From positions 200,180,086 through 200,244,085 of the forward strand of contig CM022302.1 of assembly GCA_011799875.1 (NCBI GenBank): a DNA stretch of 64,000 bases, in the 5' to 3' direction. Under the pieces are notes generated by a model that saw only the letters and a program-made list of their open reading frames with translations, was not told where the DNA came from and searched no databases. The translations under genes were made by a program, and so were the position numbers. The DNA comes from Thinopyrum elongatum. Lineage: Eukaryota > Streptophyta > Magnoliopsida > Poales > Poaceae. Position 1 is the stretch's first letter; every line of letters begins with the position of its first letter. Of the stretch, positions 1 through 9,517 are shown in pieces.

Positions 1-10
1 AGGTGGGACT

Positions 11-186
11 TGAACAGACAAACCACTTTTTCCCCATGAAAAACCCCACTTTTTTTCAATTCAAAAAATAAACCAGTTTTCTAAGATAAAAAACAATGCA
101 ACAAAAATTCACTGGAACAAACAAACCACTTTCTTTGTAAAAAGACCCACTTTTTTCAATTCAAAAAATAAACCAGTTTTCTAAGC
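11..186. repeat. AT-rich direct repeat pair
   Basis: Two copies of a ~72-bp A/T-rich unit lie about 102 bp apart (11-85 and 115-186). Both contain ACAAACCACTTT near the start and TTCAATTCAAAAAATAAACC near the end. No coding potential is seen, and 187-400 is purine-rich low-complexity sequence with no recognisable gene. Confidence 0.7.
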
Positions 187-404
187 TTTAAAGAAAATTA
201 ATGCGGAAAAATTAATTGGAAGAATTTTAAAAAGAAGAAAGGGAAACAGTGAAATGGTAAACCAAAAAAAGGAAATAAAGAGTAAATAAAAACAAACAAA
301 ACAAAGTAAAAAAGGAAAAATAACATAACAATAATAAAAGAAAAACCATAAAAACCTTCTAAATGGTCTCCAAAATTGAAAAAACCGACCACAATGCATC
401 TATT

Positions 405-1315
405 TGGCCCACCCATTAATTCGAGGTGCACGCTGTCGTAGGTTTTCCGGGAGCAACTAGTTGACGATCGCTCCTTCGGAAGCCTCACGACGATTAGCGC
501 CACTTGGTGCGCTCTCAGCCGCCCGCCACGTGTCGCGCTCTGGGCGCTCCCTTCAAATTTTTTTTTCCGCTCGCGTTTTTGGCTTTTAAACTTTTTTTTC
601 TGGGTTTTTTTTTACGTTTTGGTTTTTCACCGGTCTTCCTTAGCTTTTGGGCCAAAAAAAACTTTTGCGCGAAAAAACGCGTTTTATTTTGCTTCCGCGA
701 AAGGCACGGTTTTGTTTCCGCGAGAGGCATGGTTTGCTTTTGCGAGAGGCACGACCGTGTCTCTCGGAAACGAAAAAAAATATGTTTTATGTTTTTTGCC
801 TTCCATGAGAGGCACGGTTTTGCTTCTGTGAGAGGCACGGTTGTGCTTTCGCGAGAGGCACGGCCGTGCCTCTCGGAAACGAAAAAAAAACGTGTTTTCT
901 TTTTCTTCCGCGAGAGGCACGGTTTTGCTTCCGCGAGAGGCACGGCCGTGCCTCTTTCGGAAAGGGAAAAAACCATTCTCCCGGTTTGGTTTTTTTGTCC
1001 TTTTTTTGTGAAAAAAAGTTCGTTAAAACATATCAATATGGGATCTAGTTTTGAAGATCTCGATGCGAGGAATCCAACGGTGAAAATGGTTTGAGATTTG
1101 GACGCACGGTTTAAGAGATAAAATATTTTGAATAAACGGATCTACGAAAAAAGAGAAAACTCGCACATTGCGACAAGTGGCACACATGCAACGCGTCATT
1201 TGTCACAACCTAAAAAGGTAGGAGTGATCTTTGCGAGGAGTACTTCTCAATTAGTGATTTCGAGGTTTTCCGGAAGAACGCCTCGCCGCAGCACCCCGAT
1301 AAATGGGCTAGGCCC
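405..1315. mobile_element. candidate non-autonomous TIR DNA transposon
   Basis: The left end (about 405-455) and the reverse complement of the right end (about 1265-1315) align imperfectly over ~50 bp, sharing GGCC, CCCATT, GGTGC and TTCCGG blocks. This suggests terminal inverted repeats of a Mutator-like or similar element. The interior has no transposase reading frame and holds the GAGGCACGG minisatellite. No clear target duplication was found, so the ends and superfamily are uncertain. Sequence of the 1030-1250 type is familiar to me as repetitive in Triticeae, but I cannot name a family. Confidence 0.4.
690..960. repeat. GAGGCACGG palindromic minisatellite
   Basis: About nine GAGGCACGG-type blocks are spaced by TTTTGCTTCCGCGA-type linkers. 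They form higher-order units that each end in a dyad. The 18-nt perfect palindrome GAGGCACGGCCGTGCCTC occurs at 855-872 and 937-954, and a diverged version lies near 738-757. Each dyad is followed by an A-rich stretch. The frames open across this region on both strands are products of the repeat, not genes. Confidence 0.85.
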
Positions 1316-1339
1316 AGTACGGGAAAGAGCACGCGCATG

Positions 1340-1515
1340 GTCACACACCAGGTAATTACGTAGTATTGTTTTTTTTCTAAAAAAGGTAGTATTGTTTTCT
1401 TTTTCCTAAAAAGTGTAGTACTGTTTTTTCTTTTCTTTATTTCTTTTAGTTATATTCATATTATTCTCTCTATATGTATGTGTGTGTGTGTACATACATA
1501 CATACATACACTTGA
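1340..1515. repeat. short tandem T-rich repeats and (GT)n/(CATA)n microsatellite
   Basis: Three diverged copies of a GTAGTATTG(T)n(CT)nAAAAA unit occupy 1355-1435. A TATGTGTGTG run followed by a CATACATACATA run lies at about 1471-1511. These are simple-sequence repeats with no gene. Confidence 0.75.
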
Positions 1516-2104
1516 CTTTGATTTTTAACAACTTTCACTACTCATTAAAAAATGTTCACGAGACGTAAAATTTTGTTCACACATTTTCTAAAAATGTTCG
1601 ATAACATATGAGAAAGTAATCATGTTATTAAAATATGTTCATAAAAACTTCAGTATGTTTGCATGTTTTACAAAATGTTCAACGTGTGTGTCTACAAAAT
1701 GTTCGCTATGTATTCAAAATAATATTCGATGTGCATTTTACAATTATTCAAGATGTATTTCAGAGAAATGTCCATTGTGTATCTGACTAATGTGTATTTA
1801 AAAAATGTTCAGTGTGTATATAGAGAAAAATGGCATGTATTTGAAAAATGATAAAATATTGAAAACATAATTTGAATAGATTTTTTTTTGAGAATAGCAG
1901 AAAGAAAACCAATAGAGAAACACACAGAAAAACAAAAGAAAACTGAGAGCTCCTCCTCGGCGCCTATAGCGCCAGGAGAGGAAGCTGGCGCTCCCGCGCC
2001 GTTAAAGCGGGCCGTGGCCCATTAAACGCTTCTCTTCTCGCTTGCTCAGGTCTTCGCTCGCTCGCTAGGCTCATCGCTATTCGCCCAGTCCAGCCGCTTT
2101 TTTT
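1516..2104. other. non-coding interval, AT-rich then GC-rich
   Basis: 1540-1870 is A/T-rich and contains many degenerate ATGTTC/ATGTTCA words followed by GTGTAT, a loosely periodic pattern. 1950-2104 changes abruptly to GC-rich sequence with an imperfect dyad around GGCGCCTATAGCGCC and CTCGCTCGCT. No reading frame of note and no element ends could be assigned. Confidence 0.4.
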
Positions 2105-3035
2105 TGTTTCGCATTTTCAAAAACAACTCATGGTAAAAGGACCGGCCCATATAACATCGATGAGAGATGTGGGGGGGGGGGGGGGGGGGGTGCGCCCTGT
2201 TCGAACTGGCCTATATTCGTCGCTTAAGGCGCCGAATAGGATTTGGCAAGAAAACTGGACTGTAACGGTTCATAGAAACTTTTCAAAACCATGTTATTGG
2301 GCTAGCCCACTAAGATGAACGCTTAAGGTGAGCGTTGCTATGGTCTCGCAATAAGGTAGACCTAATATTTGCGGTTTTCCCATTCGCGATCCCTTCTCTC
2401 TTGTTCGTGTAGTGTGCTGCTAGCCATCGCCCAAGCCGACCTGCCACGTGAGTGGTTCATCTCCGTCGGATTGAAATCACCCACAGCACGACATCCCACC
2501 TATTATTCTCAGCCCCAAACTGCTGCTACTCCCTGCCAGCAACGCCCATGCCATGGGCAAATCCTAGGTGCCAAATAGTGCTTTACCGGTCCATGGCGCT
2601 CAGATAGGAACAATAATAGGCCAACCCAACTATGAGAATGTAGGTTAGTTTTTTGGTTTTCGTTATATGGTTTACCTTCTAGAAGGTTCCCCTGTTTTTT
2701 GGGGTTGGTCTTCTATGTTATGTCTATTTTTGCGCGATGTTGTTCGATTTTATATTTTATTTTTAATACAAATTCATGACTTATATTTTTTAGATTATTG
2801 AATTTTTATAAAAAAATCATGAATTTTTCTATATTCTCAAATATTATTTTAAATTCATGAACTTTTTTAAATCCCCATTTTTATTTTAAATTCTCGCCTT
2901 TTAAAATTCATGAATATTTTTAAATTTACAAAAAATAAGGTTCTTTAAATACATTCCTTTTAAATTAATAATTTTGTTTTAAATGTTGATTTTTTAGTTT
3001 AGGAACTATTTTTAATTACGTGATCTTTTTAATTC
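2105..3035. repeat. tandem ~955-bp repeat, copy 1
   Basis: This segment matches 3060-4005 nearly base for base, with an offset of 954-956. Landmarks in order are GCATTTTCAAAAAC, a run of 20 G (2171-2190), a CGCTTAAGGCG dyad, GGTGAGCGTTGCTATGGTC, then an A/T-rich tail rich in AAATTCATGAA. The short open frame at about 2369-2578 has a counterpart in copy 2 but the two proteins diverge and end differently, so I do not call a gene. Origin unknown. Confidence 0.85.
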
Positions 3036-3059
3036 CATGAAAATTCTCGCTTTTTTCTT

Positions 3060-4005
3060 TTGCTTCGCATTTTCAAAAACAAAAACATGGTAAAAGAACC
3101 GGCCCATATAGCATCGATGAGAGATGGGGGGGGGGGGGGGGGGGTGCGCCCTGTATGAACTGGCCTATATTCGACGCTTAAGGCGCCGAATAGAATTTGG
3201 CAAGAAAACTGGTGTGTAACGGTTCATAGAAACTTTTCAAAACCATGTTATTGGGCTGGCCCACTAAGGTGAACGCTTAAGGTGAGCGTTGCTATGGTCT
3301 CGCAATAAGGTAGACCTAATATTTGCGGTTTTCCCATTCGCGATCCCTTCTCTCTCGTTCGTGTAGTGTGATGCTAGCCATCGCCCAAGCCGACCTAACC
3401 CATGAGTGGTTCATCTCCATCGGATTGAAATCACCCACGACACGACATCCCACCTATTATTTTGGCCCCAAACTGCTGCTACTCCCTGCCAGCGACGCCC
3501 ATGCCATAGGCAAATCCTAGGTGCCAAATAGTGCTTTACCGGTCCATGGCGCTCAGATAGGAACAGTAATAGGCCAACCCAACTGTGAGAATGTAGGTGA
3601 GTTTTTTGGTTTTCGTTATATGGTTTATTTTGTAGAAGGTTCCCCTGTTTTTTGGGGTTGGTCTTCCATGTTATGTCTATTTTTGCACGATGTTGTTCGA
3701 TTTCATATTTTATTTTTAGTACAAATTCATGACTTTTATTTTTCAGATTAGTGAATTTTTATAAAAAAATCATGAACTTTCTATATTCTCAAATATTATT
3801 TTAAATTCATGAACTTTTTGAAATCCCCATTTTTATTTTAAAATCTTGCCTTTTAAATTTTAAGAACATTTTTTAAATTTACAAAAATTAAAGTTCTTTA
3901 AATCCATTCCTTTTAAATTAATACTTTTGGTTTAAATGTTGATTTTTTAATTTAGGAACTATTTTTAATTCCGTGATCTTTTTGAAAGTTCATGAACATT
4001 TTTGG
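3060..4005. repeat. tandem ~955-bp repeat, copy 2
   Basis: Second copy of the unit at 2105-3035. It keeps the long G run (19 G, 3126-3144), the CGCTTAAGGCG dyad and the same A/T-rich tail. Copy-specific changes are mostly substitutions and short indels, as expected for an old direct duplication. No coding function is supported. Confidence 0.85.
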
Positions 4006-4265
4006 ATCTCATAGTGTTTTCAATTTTTTTAAAGTACTGATTTTCTTAACCAGCAAAGCAGCAACAACAAATAATGAGTAAAAAAGAGTGCGATGTCAAT
4101 GGGCGAGCTAACGAGAAAAGCAGCGCATGAACAAGCCATTGTGCTACGACCCACGATTCAGTGAGTGCGCGTTTTGTAGTGCCTTCCTATTTGCCGCGTG
4201 CCCCCCCCCCCCCCCCCCCGCGCGGGAGTGTACACATGCTACATGGACCGACAAATTGCAGGGTG
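4006..4265. other. non-coding interval with poly-C run
   Basis: Unassigned sequence between the tandem repeat and the minus-strand LTR. It contains a run of 19 C at 4201-4219 followed by GCGCGGG. Nothing else recognisable. Confidence 0.5.
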
Positions 4266-5554
4266 TGTTGGAAGTTGGAACACGCGGTACGCTACGCTAG
4301 CGCTAAATAAAATTTTCTACCGCGCACCCAAGATCATGCTGCTGGAAATAGATTACGAGATCGGGTTTACCACTAGACGCGCAGTCACCACAGCGGAAGT
4401 AGAGTTGGTGATGCGTGTAGTCGATCTCCCGGGCCGTCTCCTCCTCGTGTTGCCGATCTCCCACGAACGGTGCTTCGCGGATCCCTCGAATAGTTCGTCC
4501 GAGCACCGCAAGTACGATGCCTCCAAGGTATCGACACATGCGGGGTGCAGCGTCAGGCGGCGGACTGCTAGGTCCGGTCGCACGGCATGGTCGTGGGGAG
4601 TGGCGGCGGCGACTGTCTAGGATGGAAAATATCAACCCTAAGTGGTGCGCCCACTCCCCTTTATATAGACCTCCATGGTGGGCTCAACACTTGAGCCCAC
4701 TAGGAGTCCACTTCCATTTTCAACTCGGATCCAATCCGAATGGGCTGCAACCCCTTAAGTGTGCGACCCTATAGGTTCACGTACACATGGACACGACCAA
4801 GTCGATAGTTGGTAGTGGCTCCTAGCAGAACGTGCCAACCCCATGTGTGCGTAAAGTCGTTTGACGAACCTCGACAATGTGTCATATGCAACATTCCTTT
4901 TGCCTCACGATATATGTTGTCGAGCTCAAGACGAGTACCTGTCACCCTTGTGGTAGCTCAACCTCTCTTTTTGAAACCGTGATACAGATTCCCGAACTGG
5001 GTTAACACTTAACCCAAGTCGCATGGCCATGCTTTCCGAATCTGATCACTCAAGAGGGCCCAGAGAATATCTCTCCATATAGGAGGGGCAAATCCCATCT
5101 TGGTCAACCATGTCTCGCGGCATGTCTCACGACTCACCGGAAAGCTACATTTATAACTACCCAGTTACGGAGTAGCGTTTGATAGACCCTAAGTGAGTCG
5201 ATCCTCATCCCGAGAACGTGTGAGGACCTCAGGTCTAGGACATGGCATAGACATTCTACTTGAGACTAACAGATGACTATATCTCGCTGCATCTCAAAGT
5301 GGGTCTGTCCGACTCGGTGATCTCCGTCCCGAGTCCATACTATCGTTTTAGCATCTCCATGCACATGACTTGTGAAACATAGTCATCAACCGAGTCGTAT
5401 ACTAGTCAAGGATATGTGTCCGCATAACCTTATCAACTAGGGACATTAGAACAATCATCATACAATACATAGTTCCACAAACAAGTCACATACTTATTGA
5501 TACATATCATTGATGATGTTCAAGGACAATACAAAGGACTCATGGATACATAGG
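4266..5554 (-). mobile_element. Copia-like LTR, minus orientation (S), solo or truncated
   Basis: Read on the minus strand this has LTR features. A TATA box (TATATAA on minus, 4661-4668) is followed by a G/C-rich leader, and the 3' terminus resembles the Copia end CCAACA (4266 is the T of TGTTGG on plus). A block at about 5152-5176 reads CGTAACTGGGTAGTTATAAA on the minus strand and resembles the CGTAACTGGGTGATTATAAA block in the Angela-type LTRs at 9917, which supports a Copia LTR. The right edge is uncertain because the G0 element starts at 5555 or slightly later. No internal domain is attached. Confidence 0.55.
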
Positions 5555-6193
5555 TGTCATGGTTTTGTCACGACAGATGTCCCAGTGTGAGGACTTAGTC
5601 GTGAGGCCAATGCAACTAGGTAGTAGCTTGAACGGGGTTGAGCGGGACGAGAGACGCGAGATTTTACCCAGGTTTGGCCCCTCACGGTGGAGGTAAAAGC
5701 CTACATCCTGCTTGATTCATATTGATGATGATGATGATCTCGGTTACAAGGGCGGTGTTTCGCTACCTCTATCTCGAGAGCATCTACTTTGATCTTGTCT
5801 AAGACTTGTATGTCTGTTTCAACTTGTCCCTCTTCGGGTGCCCTGCCCCTTCTTATATAAGTTGGAGGGGCGGGTTACATATGGAGTCCTAGTAGGTCAG
5901 GACTATTCTATTACAAGTGGAATCCTAGTCTTGCTTCCCTTGTAAGAGAAATATTCCTTATGCCTTCCTTCTCAAGCCGGCCCACCATAACGTGAGTCGG
6001 CCTTCCCATGAGCCACTTTATGGGCCGTTGGGTCTTGTCGTTCATCTGACCCGCCCGCCGGGTCACTAATGAGTTGCAAAGCTCGGGTGGGTCACCAGTG
6101 AGTCGCCAAGCTCGGGCGGGTCACCAGTGAGTCGCCAAGCTCCAGCCGGGTCATACATCAGGCCGGGTTACACCGTGGGGTATATCCCCGACA
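5555..6193 (-). mobile_element. LTR of minus-strand Ty3/gypsy element G0
   Basis: The LTR begins TGTC and ends GACA on the plus strand. Immediately to its right TTAGCCCCC is, on the minus strand, a purine tract GGGGGCTAA abutting TGTCGGGG, so this is a 3' LTR in minus orientation. A TATA box (TTATATAA, 5853-5860) lies in it. 5660-5710 holds the U5 module shared with G1, G2 and G3: GCTTTTACC, hairpin CCTC-CACCGT-GAGG, then ACCTGGGTAAA. GGGTCA/GGGTTA-type motifs recur. The left edge could instead be at 5566 (TGTCACGACA). Confidence 0.75.
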
Positions 6194-6872
6194 TTAGCCC
6201 CCAGTTTAATTTGGATTTATCCATGTTAAACTGATCCTGCAGAATAAACACAAGAACAAATTTGTCAGGTTATGCGCCGGGTCAAACATTCTTCTGCGCT
6301 AGCTTCTGTTCATCCTTAATTCCTTATTATTTCCTTCTACTGGAAAGTCCAGGTCAATAGGCCAGCTTCATAGTCAATTTGCTTGTAGAAAAATATTGTG
6401 AAAAAGAATCCATTTGAGTCGGCCTCCAATGTTCTAACTTGACAAAAATATTGGTCTTGAAATATTCATCTGATCTTAAGCCGGTTTGAAAATGTAGAGC
6501 TTGCCGAGTTATGATTGCCAAAATTGCCGGGTTATAAAAACTGATGATTCCGGGTCATGATTGTTATAGACGTCGGGTTATGTAATTTGTCTTCCTGAGT
6601 TTTTCAGGCCAAATCCTTATAAGATGAATCCTCACAGTCCGGGTTTTCCCGGCCCCGGTCAATCTTGTGATGACTTGGTGCTTGCTTTCTATAAATATAG
6701 CTTCCAATCATTGAGTCGGCTCTCCGTGCCCTTCTATGAATAGCTCAGAGGAGATAAACTTTGCAATTTTCTCCACTAAGAATATGATACCCGGTCTGAT
6801 CAAAGCTGAGAACTTGAAGGTGTACCTCCCTTATATCCATATTACCTGTAGCCCCCAAGTCTTGAGTAGAAC
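6194..6872 (-). mobile_element. internal remnant of gypsy element G0
   Basis: Sequence just inside the G0 3' LTR, starting with the polypurine tract (minus strand) at 6194-6202 and rich in CCGGGTTA/CCGGGTCA words. It has no pol domain. It stops where the G1 LTR starts at 6873, so G1 is inserted here; the five bases AGAAC (6868-6872) are the expected target duplication. The short open frame at 6736-6951 crosses the junction and is not a gene. Confidence 0.6.
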
Positions 6873-7753
6873 TGTCGGATTCAGGGCTCCGCAGACCCAA
6901 GAAGGTTCGAACTCTGGGGCGTGTGCGAAGATCTCAACCTCCCAAGCTTAGAGCCCGTCACCCCATAGCCTAGCCTAGCCGGATTCGCGTGAACTAGGAA
7001 GAAGATGAACACGGCAGTTTACCCAGGTCCGGGTCACCTTGCGGTGTAAAACCCTACTCCTGCTTTGTGGTGGATTGGCCTCACGAGGGGCTGAGGATGA
7101 ACTAGTACAGAGGATTAACAACCTCGCGAGGACTATTCTGGTGAGGGGGGAAAGGGTTGGATCGGATCTCCTCTACAGTGGTGGCTAACCTATATTTATA
7201 GTGGCCTTGGTCCTCTTCCCTCGAAACTTAGGCGGGAAGGGATCCCACAATGGCCAATTTGAAAGGGGACAGGTAGTACATCTAATCCTGACGAAAGGTG
7301 GTCTTTGCCTGCAAAGCTTCTGGTCGTGACGCAGCGGTGGGCTCGGTGATGACCTCCGCCTTGCCGAGCCTGTGGTCTTGGTCTTGTAGCACCGGAATGG
7401 AAACCTTTGGGAGATTCCTCGGGAACCCACGCCTGTCCTTGCCTCCTTAGCACCAAAGAGGAAACTGCCTCCTCTGCGCCCGCTGGCGCTCGCATGGCCT
7501 TGGTCGTCATGGCTCATGTCACCTCAGCCTCGTGAGGTGGGGTACCTGCATAGAAATCTCCGCTCCTCGGGAGGCCGCCTGGGGAGGCCGCTCCCTCTGG
7601 AGGTCTTGGTGTCGTCCGCCTCGCGAGGCCAGGCCCCTCTCAAGGGTCTTGTCTTGGTGGTCTTGGAGACGGGCCGTACCAGGCCGTCGAGGGAGCCACG
7701 CCGTGGGCCGTAGGTAGGCAAGTCTGGGTACCCTGGTTCCCAGAACACCGACA
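6873..7753 (-). mobile_element. 3' LTR of G1
   Basis: 881 bp, TGTCGG to CGACA on plus. It is flanked on the right by the purine tract (minus strand: GGGGGCTAC abutting TGTCGG). A TATA box, TATAAATATA on minus, lies at 7191-7200. The U5 module at 7016-7062 has a hairpin of stem CACC/GGTG and loop GCAA (minus sense; plus 7035-7046) between GGGTTTTA and ACCTGGGTAAA. Palindromic CCTCGCGAGG-like words occur at 7079, 7121, 7530 and 7619. The open frames on both strands here are not genes. Confidence 0.85.
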
Positions 7754-8066
7754 GTAGCCCCCGGGCCCAAGGCGCGCTTGGGCTGGCTTCGAGGCGAAGC
7801 CAAGGGGCAAGGGTGAAGCACCGCGGGCCCCAATCACCCGCGGGCCAGGTTGACGCGTGGCGCTTGACGGGATGCGGACGCCTCCGCTACCCCATGTTGC
7901 CTCGGCAGCTGTCCGTACTGATAAAAGGCTGGCTCACACCACCAGGCCATCATTACTCCTTCTCGCCTTGCCTCAGATCCCCTTTCCTCTGCCAAGGACC
8001 TCTCTAGATCCAATCGAGCTTGGCTTCCCCTTTCCTTCTCCAACTCCGGCGCCGGTGACTTCGCAG
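7754..8066 (+). promoter_or_regulatory. promoter and leader of G1 accessory gene
   Basis: Between the G1 purine tract and the accessory-gene ATG at 8067. A TATA-like TGATAAAAGG (7919-7928) lies about 140 bp upstream of the ATG and is followed by a C/T-rich leader. The same layout (TATA-like box, pyrimidine-rich leader, ATG) precedes the accessory genes of G2 and G3, which suggests independent transcription opposite to gag-pol. The transcription start is inferred. Confidence 0.5.
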
Positions 8067-9517
8067 ATGGCTCCAAAGAAGTTGAAGCCCGCGGCGCAAG
8101 CTGTAAGATCTTCCCCCTCTCCTGCGCCGGCACTCAACGCGTCCTCCATCACCGAGGAGGGGCACCTCATCCTCGTGGTCCTGTACACGGCGAGCGACAA
8201 GAACGAGTGGAAGGGGACCGCAATCTGGGCCGGCTCCGCCGAGCAGCGGACTCTGGCACGGACGGTTTACCCCTTCTTCCTCCACAACATCTTCACGGGG
8301 CTCGTCCCCCCTCTTTCCGAGTTCTTCACCGCCGTCCTCGACCACTACCAGGTCCAGGCCCTGCATTTTCAACCCAACTCCATCCTCCTCCTATCCATCT
8401 TTGCATTCTACTGCGAGGCCTTCGTGGGCGTGAGGCCCTCCGTGCCACTCCTCCGACACTTCTTTTCTCTGCGGATGCATGATCCGACCCAGCGCTCCGG
8501 CTTGTTTTTGTTTAGCACATATTAGCACCGTGCCCACATCGCTCCCCTCCTGATGACCATGATGGGCGTCGTGGTGAAGAAGAGGAAGGAAGGAGCCGGG
8601 ACTCAGGAGACGCCACCTCTCGCCGCAGCCGTAACGACTCCGGCACAGGCGGAAGAGGCCGTCTCTTGTCCCCTCACGACGGAGCAGGCCCCCAGGACGT
8701 GGTGGTGGAGCCTCGCGAGGAGCCGGCCCCTGCGGGCCAGCAGGCCGCGGAGCCGTCCACCCCTATCATGCCCGAGGGGGGCTCAGAGCCTCCGGTGCCC
8801 CAAGCAGTCCTCGCCACCACGTCCCTGGTGATGGCGCCAGCCGGCGTGCCGGCGCCGTCTCCTCCTCAGGCCCTTCCATTGGCGGACTGTGGCCCCGTCA
8901 TCAGGCCAGGTGCCCTGGACGAAGCCTACGCCGTGCTCGGTCAGCTTCGAGCTGACCTCCAGGATGCGGATAGGTGCCTCGTGAGGGAGCGCCTGGGGCT
9001 TATCTCAGGGTGACTCCAGGTCGACATGTCCGCCAAGACGGCCTGGGGCCGGGCCGAGGCCGCCACCGCGGAAGGCAGGAAGGAGGCTGCCGAAGCCAAG
9101 AAGGCTCGCAACGCAATGTTGGCCAACGCTGCGTCCGCCGAGGAGCGTCGCGCTGAGGCGGAGGCCAAGCTGAAGGCCCTCCAGGAAGAGCAAGCCACGC
9201 ATGCCCAATGGCTTCAGCAACGGGAAGAGGACCTGAAGGCCCATGAAGCGAAGTCTGCCGATCGCGACGCCAAGCTGGCACAGGTGGCCGCCGACCAGGC
9301 CGCGAACCGCGGCCGCCTAGCCACGCTGAAGAAGGAGGTGGCTGATGCCCAGGCGTCCCACACCCAGCATGTCTCCGAGTCGGCAGCCCAACTGGAGGCC
9401 AGGGAGAAGGGCCTTGCCGTTGCTGAGAAGAAGGCAGCCGCGGAACGCGGCGCCTTCCCCTCCCTCGAGCTCAAGGCTCGCGACACGCTGCGCTCCATCT
9501 GCAGGGGAGGGTATGAG
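8067..9517 (+). pseudogene. G1 accessory gene (Transposase_28-like), 5' part
   Basis: Starts ATG GCT CCA AAG AAG, matching the lysine-rich N-terminus of the G3 version. Residues ~60-145 hold the conserved core also seen in G2 and G3: a PFF..F.GL.PP..EFF stretch, then PNS....F...CE.F.GV.P and an LLRHFF motif. This is the 'putative gypsy type transposon' (Transposase_28) family; its biochemical role is unknown and nothing here shows transposase catalysis. A TAG at 8523 ends the first frame; a proline-rich stretch and a long Ala/Glu/Lys coiled coil (about 9026-9517) follow in another frame with a TGA at 9011. The element C1 is inserted at 9518; codons on either side (TAT GAG | GAG CCG) rejoin in frame at 31149. 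It is decayed, though a spliced join between 8525 and 8666 cannot be excluded. Confidence 0.75.

Noticed and set aside
504..1094. Open frames on both strands over 500-1090
   Set aside because: Generated by the GAGGCACGG repeat and poly-T stretches; compositionally biased proteins with no homologous features.
8067..9517. Reading the accessory gene as a DNA transposase because of the family name Transposase_28
   Set aside because: No DDE/D triad or other catalytic motif is visible, and the gene is embedded in LTR retrotransposons; only the family resemblance is claimed.
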